From the NCBI GenBank assembly GCA_041658205.1, contig JBBAAO010000004.1:22623-86622 (forward strand): DNA of 64,000 bases, given 5' to 3'. Positions 41,319 to 50,414 of the stretch are shown here, piece by piece; the stretch's first letter is position 1; every line of letters begins with the position of its first letter. Both the position numbers and the translations under genes were made by a program. The notes beneath the pieces were generated by a model. It saw nothing but the letters and a program-made list of their open reading frames with translations, ran no database searches and was not told where the DNA came from. Origin of the DNA: Bacteroidota bacterium. Its GTDB lineage: Bacteria; Bacteroidota; Ignavibacteria; UBA10030; UBA8401.

Positions 41319-41897
41319 TCAGTTATTGTTTCTATACTTGTCTTTATCTTCAGAATATTTACTCATTACCGGAAACCCATTCTTAATTTTATAGTCACGT
41401 CTCCAAGATGCGTTGTATTGAGCATCGTGCCAATAACCAGTGGAAAACATTTGTCGCTTTCTTTTATCAATAAATATATCCCCATATAATTCATCGCAAG
41501 AATTACAAAACAGGTATTGTTCACTATTAGGATCATAAATATATGTCAGGTAAATATCAGGCATACCTCTCTCTACACATATTCGTAAATCTAAAAATCC
41601 GTCAAATGTTAAATCTACAAAATCTATTTCTGGAGCCCCCCACCATTCAATCTTTTCTGAAACAATACTATTGACTTTTGAATCACCACTCTTATAAAAT
41701 TCTATTCGATAAATAGTACCAATTGATTCTGGTTGGGAGATGTTAATGATTGTTCGAACCTTCAATTTCTTTGATATATTCAATTGAATTGTATCGGAAC
41801 TCATAATTCGAATAGAGAGTGAATCGATTGATATTTGTGAATGTAAACAATCAATGTTTAATAAGAACAATATCCCAATAACCAATTTGTGAGTCAT
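41319..41897 (-). CDS. Exported protein, XAC2610-like pattern
   Basis: A 192-aa protein with signal peptide MTHKLVIGILFLLNIDCLHSQ. The middle has IDFVDLTFDGFLDLRICVERGMPDIYLTYIYDPNSEQYLFCNSCDEL, the F.D.N.DG..DL....... ...Y.Y..... F pattern of FG-GAP/XAC2610-related periplasmic proteins, then RKRQMFSTGYWHDAQYNASWRRDYKI. One member of this broad group binds lysozyme-type enzymes; that cannot be claimed here. ATG at 41897. Confidence 0.82.
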   Translation of the reverse strand: MTHKLVIGILFLLNIDCLHSQISIDSLSIRIMSSDTIQLNISKKLKVRTIINISQPESIGTIYRIEFYKSGDSKVNSIVSEKIEWWGAPEIDFVDLTFDGFLDLRICVERGMPDIYLTYIYDPNSEQYLFCNSCDELYGDIFIDKRKRQMFSTGYWHDAQYNASWRRDYKIKNGFPVMSKYSEDKDKYRNNN

Positions 41898-41917
41898 GTA
41901 AACTCTTGATATATGGC

Positions 41918-42081
41918 GCCTAACGGACGGGAGCTAAGTTGCGTGGCGACGTTTTACCGCGAACGCATTGTTGATTAATTTACTGATAACTACCGCTAAC
42001 GTATGTTGTGTCTTCGTTTCTCAACACTTCCGTGAAAATCGCGTTCGCGGTCGCCACGTCAACTTGAGCGACTTGTTAGGC
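41918..42081 (-). repeat. attC 63
   Basis: GTT/AAC with ggcgacg/cgtcgcc, ggacgggagc and spacer gacttgttag. R' gcctaac, R'' gttaggc. Confidence 0.95.
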
Positions 42082-42319
42082 CGCTGTTAATAAATTTGTA
42101 GAATTATGAGTTTTGAACACTGTTTCTTAAGTTGTGTGTTTGAGAACTACATACACATGAGTTTTAGGTTGCAGGCTGCACTCGCGCACACAATTGCTGA
42201 CTTAGAAACTCTCAAACTCCCGCATAAAGTCCTTTCTGTTAAATCGTAGTCAGCTAATGAACGCGTACGATGAACTGCTAATTCTGCTTTTCCTTTTGAT
42301 GCGGCCTGCAACAACTGCG
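42082..42319. mobile_element. Gene-less cassette, family 4 (ggttgcaggc)
   Basis: Inner inverted repeat GTTGCAGGCTGC/GCGGCCTGCAAC; outer GTTAGGCCGC/GCGGCCTAAC. The left third (tttgaacactgtttctta, actacatacac, gagtttta) is related to family 2. Confidence 0.86.
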
Positions 42320-42484
42320 GCCTAACGGACTGGAGCTAAGTTGCGTGGTAACGTTTTTATGCGAACGCGACCTTGATTAATTTGCTGATAACTGTTTGAA
42401 TCGTATGTTGTGCTTAAATATTTCAACTTTGAATACAAAATTCGCGTTCGCGGTTACCACGTCAACTTGAGCGACTGGTTAGGC
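42320..42484 (-). repeat. attC 64, class A
   Basis: GTT/AAC; inner arm atgcgaacgcg with one change. R' gcctaac, R'' gttaggc. Confidence 0.97.
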
Positions 42485-42493
42485 AGGCAGTTA

Positions 42494-42928
42494 TTATTCT
42501 TTGACATAGTTAAAGTCTTTCTTTCCATCTTGCACTTCAATCAATTTGACAGTATTTAATGGAATCGCATCTCTCAAGGACGGAATAAATCTCGACTTCG
42601 AACCCACAATTAAAGAATCCTGAAGATAAATTGTATCAAAATAAAATATTGTCCGATCATCATTGTTATAAGTAAACCGAATTTCAATTGACGGTCTGTT
42701 GACCAATTTAATTTGTTTGTTATCGTCATCCATACAATAAATTGTATCAATCGGATTAGCTAAATACGATGCTCTCCCACCGAACGGACCACTGATTGTA
42801 ACTTCACGTAATTTTGTTGAATCCAAACCATTAAATTGAGTTTTAAAGCTTTCAATGGAAATATGGTATGTTGAACAACCTGTCAAAGCCACTATTAATG
42901 ATATTGCGATGATGTATTTATATTTCAA
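42494..42928 (-). CDS. Small lipoprotein
   Basis: A 144-aa protein with lipobox ALTGC (Cys18). The mature part is strand-rich (YHISIESFKTQFNGLDSTKLREVTISGPFGGRASYLANPIDTIYCMDDDNKQIKLVNRPSIEIRFTYNNDDRTIFYFDTIYLQDSLIVGSKSRFIPSLRDAIPLNTVKLIEVQDGKKD). The ending SRF.......IPL..I..IEVQDGGK is a phrase common to many short Bacteroidota lipoproteins of unknown function. Confidence 0.86.
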   Translation of the reverse strand: MKYKYIIAISLIVALTGCSTYHISIESFKTQFNGLDSTKLREVTISGPFGGRASYLANPIDTIYCMDDDNKQIKLVNRPSIEIRFTYNNDDRTIFYFDTIYLQDSLIVGSKSRFIPSLRDAIPLNTVKLIEVQDGKKDFNYVKE

Positions 42929-42962
42929 ACTATTTCTCCTATTAGATACTTTTGTTCTGCCT

Positions 42963-43130
42963 GCCTAACGGACTGGAGCTAAGTTGCGTGGTAACGTTTT
43001 ATCGCGGCCACGAAATACATTTTGTGAATTGCTGATTTCTTCCGCAATCGTATGTTGTGTTCTCGTTTTTCAACTTACGACTAAAAACCCAAGCCGCGGT
43101 TACCACGTCAACTTGAGCGACTGGTTAGGC
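42963..43130 (-). repeat. attC 65, class F
   Basis: GTT/AAC with tcgcggccacg on the left and ccaagccgcgg on the right. R' gcctaac, R'' gttaggc. Confidence 0.96.
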
Positions 43131-43367
43131 CGCTGTTAATAAATTTGCAGAACTTTGAGTTTTGAACACTGTTTCTTAACCTGTGCGTTTGAGAACTACA
43201 TACACTTGAGTTTTAGGTTGCAGGCTGCACTTGCGCGCACAATTGCTGATTTAGATAAACTCAAAATCCCGCTAAATATCTTTTCTTTTAATCGTACCCA
43301 ATTAATGACAATGTACGATTAACTGCTAATTCTGCTTTTCCTTTTGATGCGGCCTGCAACAACTGCG
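43131..43367. mobile_element. Gene-less cassette, family 4
   Basis: The second copy, 1 kb from the first and separated from it by one lipoprotein cassette. The inner and outer repeats are the same; substitutions are scattered over the unpaired middle. Confidence 0.86.
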
Positions 43368-43531
43368 GCCTAACGGACTGGAGCTAACCTGCGTGGTAAC
43401 GTTCCAGCGCGTGGCAATCCGTTTTTAAATTTAAAATGATGTCGCGTATCGTATGTTCTCATTTGACAACTCAACACTCAAAACTCAAAGTGCGTCGCGG
43501 TTACCACGTCAGGTTGAGCGACTGGTTAGGC
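43368..43531 (-). repeat. attC 66, class C
   Basis: CCT/AGG with ccagcgcgtgg. R' gcctaac, R'' gttaggc. Confidence 0.96.
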
Positions 43532-43556
43532 AACAAGATGTTAGCCTAAACAACAA

Positions 43557-43910
43557 TTAATGAAATACTACTCTAAACAGTACAAATGCAAAACCTAGAG
43601 TGTATATCGGAACTAAAAGCGTTAAACCAAAAACCATAAAAGTTGTATTTATTTGCCACTCAGAATATGCCTTTTTGTACCCCTCTTTCGCTGCTGGTGG
43701 ATATAAATCCGAAGGAGCAACAACGGCTCCCTGAGAGATTGACAATTCTTGTTTGTAATACAGATACCATTGTGTTGTATCAATTCCGTCTTTTGATGGT
43801 TCAACTATTTTTACCAATGTCCTATCAGCTGAGCTACAAGAAATACAAGCCCAGCTAATAAATACCAGGCCAATTATTCTGAGGAACAATATTTTTATAC
43901 TTTTTATCAT
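43557..43910 (-). CDS. Lipoprotein with a C-terminal membrane helix
   Basis: A 117-aa protein with a long signal and lipobox ACISC (Cys25), a soluble stretch of ~60 residues (LVKIVEPSKDGIDTTQWYLYYKQELSISQGAVVAPSDLYPPAAKEGYKKAYSEWQ), and a hydrophobic C-terminus (TTFMVFGLTLLVPIYTLGFAFVLFRVVFH). A lipid anchor and a membrane helix in so short a protein is unusual; the lipobox may instead be part of an uncleaved first helix. Family unknown. Confidence 0.78.
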   Translation of the reverse strand: MIKSIKILFLRIIGLVFISWACISCSSADRTLVKIVEPSKDGIDTTQWYLYYKQELSISQGAVVAPSDLYPPAAKEGYKKAYSEWQINTTFMVFGLTLLVPIYTLGFAFVLFRVVFH

Positions 43911-43937
43911 TTGTGTACAACAATGCCATTTCTTGTT

Positions 43938-44105
43938 GCCTAACGGACTGGAGCTAAGCTGCGTTGCAACGTTTTATCGCGGCCTCGAAAAACATTTTTG
44001 TGATTTTGTTAACTCTTCCGCTGTCGTATGTTGTACTCTCGTTTTTCAACTTTCGATTAAAACCCAAGCCGCGGTTGCAACGTCTGCTTGAGCGACTGGT
44101 TAGGC
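43938..44105 (-). repeat. attC 67, class E
   Basis: GCT arm against tctgcttgag; tcgcggcctcg. R' gcctaac, R'' gttaggc. Confidence 0.96.
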
Positions 44106-44113
44106 GCATTGTT

Positions 44114-45328
44114 TTATTTTAGTAAAACTAATTTCTTAGTCTCAACAAACAAACCAGATTGCAGTCGATAAAAATATACCCCGCTAGACATGTTTTGCGC
44201 ATTCCATTGAAATGAATGATTCCCTGAAGAAAACTCTCCGTTTGCTAAAATGATATTTTCCCGTCCAAGAAAATCAAATACTTTTAGCGATATAAATGAT
44301 CTAAATGAAAGGGTAACTGAAATAGTTGTTATTGGATTAAACGGGTTTGGATAATTTTGATTTAGTACAAAATTTTGAACTCCGTCATTATGATTATTAA
44401 CCCTAGTAATCATTTCGGATAATGGCCTACGCCACAAACCTTTTCCATCTATACCTGCAAAAATGTAAATTCCATCAGACGCAAAAGATCTAATGTAATT
44501 TTTAGATAGTCCATTATTGATATTAACCCAACTATTTCCAATATCGCTTGAAATAAACACACTATCAGAAATTTGTGCTATGAAATTAGCATCAACAGCG
44601 ATAATCTGGGAAAAAACAAGCTCATTTATATGTTGATAACTTTTTCCTCCATCTTTAGAAACGTACATCCCTTTCAGCTGTGAAGGTCTCCCATTTGGAT
44701 CCCGCCACGAGTAAATAAGAATTTTTCCGTTGACAGCAAAGTCTGGAACGGATGAATATTTTATCCATTCTAAATCGGTGCTTGTTCCTATCAATCGCGC
44801 AAGCCCTTGATTCCCAACAGCATATAGAGTATCTCCGCTTACATCAAAACGATAATAGCTCATTTCATGTCCATCAATTGGTGACCAAATATTACCGTTA
44901 TTCTTGGATTGAAATATTCCTGCCCCAGAAATGCCAACATATAATGTCGTACCTTTTATAGCCAAACCGGTAGCATAAGGATAGAATGGTAAGCCAGAAT
45001 TGACAAGAGACCAAGTTTTGCCACTATCGCCTGAACGAAATACACCACTATTAGTTGTTACAAAAAGATATTTTTCGTTTCTTTTAAAATCATAAACATT
45101 AGTGTCCGTTAAATTGCCGTTAATTGAAATCCATGTATTTCCAGCATCAGTAGATACAAAAACTCCCTCATATCCTATCGCTGCATATAGAACATTATCT
45201 TGAGCAAAAATTGCTGAAATTTGTGATGAAGTAGAAAGACTGGTCTTTTTCCATTGAGCCCAAGTTTTAATCGGCAAAAATAAGAATGCATATAAAGTTA
45301 AAATAATTAACAACAAAATATTTTTCAT
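44114..45328 (-). CDS. Secreted Asp-box propeller with type IX sorting domain
   Basis: A 404-aa protein with a signal peptide to about residue 25 (LFLPIKTWAQ). Five or more propeller repeats with Asp-boxes follow (STDAGNTW, SGDSGKTW, SKNNGNIW, SKDGGKSY, SSDIGNSW), residues 30-305, like a photosystem-assembly/BNR sialidase-type propeller. The C-terminal 80 residues are a type IX sorting domain (NYPNPFNPITTISVTLSFRSFISLKVFDFLGRENIILANGEF...MSSGVYFYRLQSGLFVETKKLVLLK). Probably a secreted or surface-bound binding protein. The partial gene at position 1 has the same plan. Confidence 0.93.
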   Translation of the reverse strand: MKNILLLIILTLYAFLFLPIKTWAQWKKTSLSTSSQISAIFAQDNVLYAAIGYEGVFVSTDAGNTWISINGNLTDTNVYDFKRNEKYLFVTTNSGVFRSGDSGKTWSLVNSGLPFYPYATGLAIKGTTLYVGISGAGIFQSKNNGNIWSPIDGHEMSYYRFDVSGDTLYAVGNQGLARLIGTSTDLEWIKYSSVPDFAVNGKILIYSWRDPNGRPSQLKGMYVSKDGGKSYQHINELVFSQIIAVDANFIAQISDSVFISSDIGNSWVNINNGLSKNYIRSFASDGIYIFAGIDGKGLWRRPLSEMITRVNNHNDGVQNFVLNQNYPNPFNPITTISVTLSFRSFISLKVFDFLGRENIILANGEFSSGNHSFQWNAQNMSSGVYFYRLQSGLFVETKKLVLLK

Positions 45329-45361
45329 CTAATCCTCACTGAGAATATCTGTTTACACTGC

Positions 45362-45525
45362 GCCTAACGGACTGGAGCTAACCTGCGTGGTAACGTTCCA
45401 GCGCGCCGGGATCCGTTTTTAAATTAAAAATGATGTTTCGTATCGTATGTTCTCATTTGACAACTCAGCACTCGAAACTCAAAGCGCGTCGCGGTTACCA
45501 CGTCAGGTTGAGCGACTGGTTAGAA
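45362..45525 (-). repeat. attC 68, class C
   Basis: CCT/AGG with ccagcgcgccggg. R' gcctaac, R'' gttagaa. Confidence 0.96.
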
Positions 45526-45555
45526 CACACAAGGTTAATTTACAAATAAGAATTT

Positions 45556-45882
45556 CTATTTTGCCAATGCGAATAACATTATGCAGCCAATATTTGAAAA
45601 CACCACAAGACTGGGATTAGGTGGCACGAGTAAATAATCATCTTTCTTGAGCAAATATTTTCCGTAATTAACTTCACCCTCCAATACAAATAGTTCATCT
45701 CCTCCTGGATAGTTGTGCGCTGGATATGAAGCACCGGCTTCAATTTTTAGCAAGAGTCTAATTGGTCGTTTTTTATCTTGGGCGTATCTAAGAGTTTTTG
45801 AATAAATACCTTCAATCGTTTTACCGTCTAAAACAATTGGTTCCCAATTTAATTGTGAACTTATTACTAATTCCGATGACAT
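45556..45882 (-). CDS. Cupin-domain protein (ChrR-like)
   Basis: A 108-aa single cupin: RLLLKIEAGASYPAHNYPGGDELFVLEGEVNYGKYLLKKDDYLLVPPNP. Cupin motif 1 is present as G(X)5HXH(X)3,4E(X)6G with the first His replaced (YPAHNYPGGDELFVLEG), and motif 2 as the DDYLLVPPN turn. This arrangement is the ChrR/anti-ECF sensor type of cupin rather than a dioxygenase. It may bind a metal through His, Glu and neighbouring residues. ATG at 45882 with GGTG upstream; a TTG 12 bp earlier is less likely. Confidence 0.87.
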   Translation of the reverse strand: MSSELVISSQLNWEPIVLDGKTIEGIYSKTLRYAQDKKRPIRLLLKIEAGASYPAHNYPGGDELFVLEGEVNYGKYLLKKDDYLLVPPNPSLVVFSNIGCIMLFALAK

Positions 45883-45923
45883 ATATTTCACCAATATTAA
45901 ATAGTAGAATATTTATTTGTGTG

Positions 45924-46087
45924 TTCTAACGGACTGGAACTAAACTGCGTGCAAACGTTCCAGCGCGCCGGTTGTATTTTTAAAATAAAAATGTGCTCGC
46001 GTATCGTAAGTTGTGATTTGAGAACACAACACTTAAAACTCAGAGCGCGTCGCGGTTTGCACGTCATGTTTGAGTGACTGGTTAGCC
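45924..46087 (-). repeat. attC 69, class D
   Basis: ACT/ATGTTT with gcaaac. R' ttctaac, R'' gttagcc. Confidence 0.96.
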
Positions 46088-46261
46088 CGCTAAAACTATT
46101 TTTTGAAACGCTACACTGCTGGCGGCTGGCGTAAGCCACGTTGAATTGAACAACAACTTTTGAATGTTAAAGAGTGTTTATTTGCTTTTTTTGATTTTAC
46201 AACAAATCTCAAATTGAACTACAAAACTTGAGGAACATTTTATTTTGCCGCCAGCAGAGCG
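46088..46261. mobile_element. Gene-less cassette, family 1
   Basis: Consensus-like copy, very close to those at 14595 and 17401. Confidence 0.9.
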
Positions 46262-46429
46262 GGCTAACGGACTGGAACTAAGCTGCGTTGCAACGTTTTA
46301 TCGCGGCCTCGAAAACACTTTTCGTGATTTCGTTCGCTCTTCCGCTGTCGTATGTTGTGTTTTCGTTTTTCAACTTAAGATTAAAACCCAAGCCGCGGTT
46401 GCAACGTCAGCTTGAGTGCCTGGTTAGGC
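46262..46429 (-). repeat. attC 70, class E
   Basis: GCT/AGC with tcgcggcctcg; the right spacer is gagtgcctgg. R' ggctaac, R'' gttaggc. Confidence 0.95.
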
Positions 46430-46435
46430 AGCAGG

Positions 46436-46660
46436 TTATTTTGTTGGCAACTGATCGGTAGTTTGAAGCACTTTTTTCTTTCTGTTTTTGTAAATGGTTG
46501 ACCATAGCGCAATTACAAAGATCATACCTGTTGTGAATCTAAAGAATTCAGTTGTTCCACTGCCATAATCTTGCAGAAAGAAATCATAAATTGTTAAACC
46601 GATAAATATCAGTGTCACAACTGTTGCCAACAATGTAATTATAGTATTTTTTCTTTCCAT
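46436..46660 (-). CDS. Two-helix small membrane protein
   Basis: A 74-aa protein with helices at about 7-27 (IITLLATVVTLIFIGLTIYDFF) and 40-56 (FRFTTGMIFVIALWSTIY). A basic tail follows (KNRKKKVLQTTDQLPTK). Probably an inner-membrane hairpin with both ends in the cytoplasm. No family or motif recognised. GGAAGGAAAAG upstream of the ATG is a good ribosome site. Confidence 0.8.
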   Translation of the reverse strand: MERKNTIITLLATVVTLIFIGLTIYDFFLQDYGSGTTEFFRFTTGMIFVIALWSTIYKNRKKKVLQTTDQLPTK

Positions 46661-46677
46661 GACTTTTCCTTCCTGCT

Positions 46678-46841
46678 GCCTAACGGACTGGAGCTAACCT
46701 GCGTGGTAACGCTCCAGAGCGTTGGATTATGTTTTTAAATTGCTGATAACTGTTCGTATCGTAAGTTCTCATTTGACAACTCAACACTCAAAACTCAAAG
46801 CGCGTTGCGGTTACCACGTCAGGTTGAGCGACTGGTTAGCC
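46678..46841 (-). repeat. attC 71, class C
   Basis: CCT/AGG with tggtaacgctccagagcg. R' gcctaac, R'' gttagcc. Confidence 0.96.
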
Positions 46842-46852
46842 AGCAAAGTGCC

Positions 46853-47413
46853 TTATTGTTTATTCTTTACAATATTGCCATAAATTGAGATTACGTACAT
46901 CATTATGAATTGGAATACAACATAAATTCCAGAATTAATCCAAACCGAATTAAATGTCGGTATGTAGACGGCAGGCACACCAATCAAGAGAGTGATGAAA
47001 ACGGCACCCACAAATAAGGAAGAAGCCCCTGGTTGACCTTGCATTAACTGAATAGATGCAATTAACATAAATACAAAAGGAATTAATGCCGCCGAAAAGA
47101 ATTTAATAAATGGTTCGTATCTAAATTGAAATGAAAATGAACTTTGATCAGAAGATTCTAGTTCAGTTATGATTGATTGATAAATATGAGACAAATCTTC
47201 AGATTTATTTATGCTATCCTTTTGTAAGACATGAAGTCGTTCTAACAATTGAACGCGGTGGTCCAATCTATTGTAAAGCGCATAACCCGTTTTCATTTCA
47301 AATACATATAACGAGCCCACAATAATTACAAAGAGTGATAGAATGTAGAGTAATCTTCTGAAACTGAATTGAATGAAGATACTCTCGAATGCTTGTATTA
47401 AAGTATTTAGCAT
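46853..47413 (-). CDS. Membrane protein with an N-terminal helix and three C-terminal helices
   Basis: A 186-aa protein. The first helix is about 17-37 (FRRLLYILSLFVIIVGSLYVFEM). A charged, probably periplasmic region follows (LDHRVQLLERLHVLQKDSINKSEDLSHIYQSIITELESSDQS), then helices near 105-127, 131-151 and 158-180. The plan resembles uncharacterised phage or integron membrane proteins. No catalytic motif. Confidence 0.82.
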   Translation of the reverse strand: MLNTLIQAFESIFIQFSFRRLLYILSLFVIIVGSLYVFEMKTGYALYNRLDHRVQLLERLHVLQKDSINKSEDLSHIYQSIITELESSDQSSFSFQFRYEPFIKFFSAALIPFVFMLIASIQLMQGQPGASSLFVGAVFITLLIGVPAVYIPTFNSVWINSGIYVVFQFIMMYVISIYGNIVKNKQ

Positions 47414-47429
47414 AATGGTTATTTTTGCT

Positions 47430-47594
47430 GGCTAACGGACTGGAACTAAACTGCGTGCAAACGTTCCAGCGCGCCGGGTTGTAATTTTAAATTGCTGATA
47501 ACTATCGCTGTCGTAAGTTGTCATTTGAGAATTCAACACTTAAAACTCAAAGCGCGTCGCGGTTTGCACGTCATGTTTGAGTGACTGGTTAGCC
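47430..47594 (-). repeat. attC 72, class D
   Basis: ACT/ATGTTT with gcaaac. R' ggctaac, R'' gttagcc. Confidence 0.96.
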
Positions 47595-47768
47595 CGCTAA
47601 AACTATTTTTTGAAACGCTATACTGCTGGCGGCTGGCGTAAGCCACGTTGAATTGCACAACAACTTTTGAATGTTAAAGAACTGTTTATTTGCTTTTTTG
47701 ATTTTACAACAAAACTCAAATTGAACTGCAAAACTTGAGCAACATTTTATTTTGCCGCCAGCAGAGCG
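47595..47768. mobile_element. Gene-less cassette, family 1
   Basis: Both inverted repeats intact; carries the tatactgctgg variant before the left arm. Confidence 0.9.
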
Positions 47769-47931
47769 GGCTAACGGACTGGAACTAACCTGCGTGCAAA
47801 CGTTCCAGCGGGTTGAAACTGTTTTTAAAATGCCGATAACTTCTCGTAACGTATGTTGTGTGTTCGTTTCTCAACACTCAAGTTTCAGGCGCGTCGGCGG
47901 TTTGCACGTCAGGTTGAGTGACTGGTTAGGC
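47769..47931 (-). repeat. attC 73
   Basis: CCT/AGG with gcaaac and ccagcgggttg/ggcgcgtcgg. R' ggctaac, R'' gttaggc. Confidence 0.95.
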
Positions 47932-47948
47932 TGCATTTCACAATGTTA

Positions 47949-48743
47949 TCATTTTAAATATGATTCAATTGATCCCCAATATAATTTCGGATCGACATTT
48001 TCAAGATTATTGTGATCGCCATTTTTTACGGTAATTAAGATTTTTGTACCTTTAAATGTGTCGAATATTTTCTTTCCAAGATTATAAGGAATTACTTCAT
48101 CCTTATCTCCATGAATTACTAAAATTGGGCAACGGATATTGTTAATTTTTTTTATGGAGTTAAACGGATTACCAGAAATAAGTCTTAAACTTCCATACCC
48201 ATTAACATCAGCAACATCACCACCTGATGACAATGGCGTAATCAGAATGAGTTTTGAAATCTCTTTGAATTGAGAAACTTCAATTGCAATGGCTGTACCA
48301 AGTGATCGTCCAAATATTACTACATTGCTTAATTTAAATTTTAGTTCATTTGTTGCGTAATTTACCGCAGATTCGCCATCAATATAAACTCCTTTCTCGC
48401 TCGGACTTCCTTCGCTTTTTGCGTAACCTCGATAACTCACAAGAAGGACATTTAACCCCATTTGTGAAAGTTGTTCACATTCTCTAATTCTATAATAAAT
48501 ATTTCCACCATTTCCATGGAAATATATGATCACATTTTTAGAATTATCATTATTAGAGAAATACAAAGCATCAAGCCGAATGTTATCGGAAGTCAAAATG
48601 TTTATTTTTTTACAATTTATAGGCAATTGATCTTCATGAATCACAGTAGTTTTATCTGGGAAAAAAGAAAATTTATTGACGATGAAATCGCATGAGGCTA
48701 AAATTAATGATACGAGCGAAACAAAAATTATATTTATTTTCAT
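47949..48743 (-). CDS. Lipid-anchored alpha/beta hydrolase
   Basis: A 264-aa protein with lipobox ILASC (Cys18) and then a complete alpha/beta-hydrolase: oxyanion strand VIIYFHGNGGNIYYR, nucleophile elbow FGRSLGTAIA (Ser in G-R-S-L-G), acid in ILVIHGDKDEVIPY (Asp) and His in VKNGDHNNL. The YFHGNGGN / SYRGYAKSEGSPSEKG blocks place it with the BEM46/ABHD13-like serine hydrolases. The substrate is probably an ester or amide at the cell envelope. It is the clearest enzyme in the array. Confidence 0.94.
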   Translation of the reverse strand: MKINIIFVSLVSLILASCDFIVNKFSFFPDKTTVIHEDQLPINCKKINILTSDNIRLDALYFSNNDNSKNVIIYFHGNGGNIYYRIRECEQLSQMGLNVLLVSYRGYAKSEGSPSEKGVYIDGESAVNYATNELKFKLSNVVIFGRSLGTAIAIEVSQFKEISKLILITPLSSGGDVADVNGYGSLRLISGNPFNSIKKINNIRCPILVIHGDKDEVIPYNLGKKIFDTFKGTKILITVKNGDHNNLENVDPKLYWGSIESYLK

Positions 48744-48758
48744 GTCTGTTGTTTTGCA

Positions 48759-48922
48759 GCCTAACGGACGGGAGCTAAGTTGCGTGGTAACGTTTCAGCG
48801 CGCCGGAATCCGTTTATAAATTTAAAATGATATCGCGTATCGTAAGTTCTCATTTGACAACTCAACACTTAAAACTCAGAGCGCGTCGCGGTTACCACGT
48901 CAACTTGAGCGACTGGTTAGGT
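48759..48922 (-). repeat. attC 74
   Basis: GTT/AAC with tggtaac and tcagcgcgccgg; ggacgggagc. R' gcctaac, R'' gttaggt. Confidence 0.95.
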
Positions 48923-48936
48923 TGCAGGTTTTGCAA

Positions 48937-49440
48937 TTAGCTATTTTTGATAAACTCAATTTCAGCTCCAACCAGTTTTCCATTTTCGGTAAGTGAAAAG
49001 ACATTATATTCTCCGTCTCCTTCGCCCGATGGAAAATAATACATCGATGCCCCTGTGTTATTATCGAGATTTAACACACCTTCATTATTATCAAAATATG
49101 CCGTATCCATGTAGTGTTTCCAATTATGCTCAACATCAAGTCGTTTAAATGCCTCATGGTAACGATCAAAATCACAAATCCCAGTTTTTCCAACATCTGT
49201 CCAAGTTGTTCCAAGCAATTCATCCAATTTACCATTACAACCTTGGAGTAAAATTCTAACTCGGGAGATTGTTTTCAATCCATTGATCGTTACAGATTGG
49301 GTAAATAAATCATATTTCCCCAAGTTAAGATTAACCAATAAACAATCGTTTTCGGAAGATAAATATGAAAAATCTCCGATTAACAATTTACCACAATAAA
49401 TCTGTATTGTAGAAAAGTGTTTCCAGTTTTCAGATGTCAT
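48937..49440 (-). CDS. Hypothetical protein with DUF4241-like ending
   Basis: A 167-aa soluble protein. It has strands at the start (FSTIQIYCGKLLIGDFSYLSSENDCLLVNLNLGKYDLFTQSV) and the blocks TDVGKTGICDFDRYHEAF and STGASMYYFPSGEGDGEYNVFSLTENGKLVGAEIEF. The latter run (D.G..G..D...Y........, SG.GDG.Y.V......G....  I.F) recalls DUF4241-type proteins, some of which sit beside polymorphic toxins as immunity proteins. The start is uncertain: ATG at 49440 is used, while a TTG at 49494 in the half-site would add 18 residues. Confidence 0.75.
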   Translation of the reverse strand: MTSENWKHFSTIQIYCGKLLIGDFSYLSSENDCLLVNLNLGKYDLFTQSVTINGLKTISRVRILLQGCNGKLDELLGTTWTDVGKTGICDFDRYHEAFKRLDVEHNWKHYMDTAYFDNNEGVLNLDNNTGASMYYFPSGEGDGEYNVFSLTENGKLVGAEIEFIKNS

Positions 49441-49493
49441 GTTGGGATGAATATTGTTTATAATTTGTAATTGTACAATGCTGATAACCTGCA

Positions 49494-49657
49494 ACCTAAC
49501 GGACTGGAGCTAACCTGCGTGGTAACGTTCCAGCGCGTTGGATTATGCTTTTAAATTGCTGATAACTGTTCGTATCATAAGTTGTCATTTGAGAACTCAA
49601 CACTCAAAATTCAAAGCGCGTCGCGGTTACCACGTCAGGTTGAGCGACTGGTTAGCC
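49494..49657 (-). repeat. attC 75, class C
   Basis: CCT/AGG with ccagcgcgttgg. R' acctaac, R'' gttagcc. Confidence 0.96.
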
Positions 49658-49664
49658 AGCACGG

Positions 49665-50201
49665 TTAAAAATAAATTGACAATAATAAAGATGAAGTTGA
49701 AGTATTAATGCCAATTGAATATGATGAATTACGTCCCAAATTTGTAGAATATGAAAAACTAATATTTTGTTCACCTGAAAGTGTTATGTTGTGGTACGTC
49801 CAAAATTCAATGCCAATAAATCCAACCATTTGAAAACCATCTTTATAAGACAACAAATTATCGCGCCAAGAATACCCAAATGAACCACCGACATATGGAG
49901 ATAGTTGCTGCACAATCTCAAAATGTTTTTCAAGTCCAACATTTAAGGATGCATAACTATTGCTGTAATCTTCACTTGAATATTTAAAATAACCACCTGT
50001 AATCTGAATTCGAATTGCACGTGATGATGACAACCAATATTTGCCACCAAGACCACCTCCTAGATTTAGACCTGAAAATGTAAAGACTAATCCTTTTTTT
50101 CCGGACAGAGTATCAACATTATTCGAAACCTCTGATTGAGAGATAACGGATTGACCCACAAGAGTGATAAGAAGTAACATTTCAATCGCGTAATATTTCA
50201 T
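49665..50201 (-). CDS. Outer-membrane barrel protein
   Basis: A 178-aa protein with signal peptide (MKYYAIEMLLLITLVGQSVISQ) and barrel-like strands: GLVFTFSGLNLGGGLGGKYWLSSSRAIRIQITGGYFKYSS, ASLNVGLEKHFEIVQQLSPYVGGSFGYSWRD, GFQMVGFIGIEFWTYHNITLSGEQNISFSYST, and the last strand SSLLLSIYF ending in Phe. An eight-stranded outer-membrane barrel is likely. The ATG at 50201 has AAAGGAAAT just upstream. Confidence 0.88.
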   Translation of the reverse strand: MKYYAIEMLLLITLVGQSVISQSEVSNNVDTLSGKKGLVFTFSGLNLGGGLGGKYWLSSSRAIRIQITGGYFKYSSEDYSNSYASLNVGLEKHFEIVQQLSPYVGGSFGYSWRDNLLSYKDGFQMVGFIGIEFWTYHNITLSGEQNISFSYSTNLGRNSSYSIGINTSTSSLLLSIYF

Positions 50202-50231
50202 TTCATTTCCTTTAAATGCCAATTCCGTGCT

Positions 50232-50393
50232 GGCTAACGGACTGGAGCTAAGTTGCGTGCAAACGTTCTAGCGCGCTGGTTGTATTTTTAGATTAAAAAT
50301 GAGCCTGCGTATCGTAAGTTGTCATTTGAGAACTCAACACTTTCGCCAAAGAGCGACGGCGGTTTGCACGTCAACTTGAGCGACTGGTTAGGT
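50232..50393 (-). repeat. attC 76, class G
   Basis: GTT/AAC with gcaaacgttctagcgcg. Identical in its core to attC 26 at 16546. R' ggctaac, R'' gttaggt. Confidence 0.97.
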
Positions 50394-50414
50394 TGCTTAA
50401 TTTTGATAAACTTA

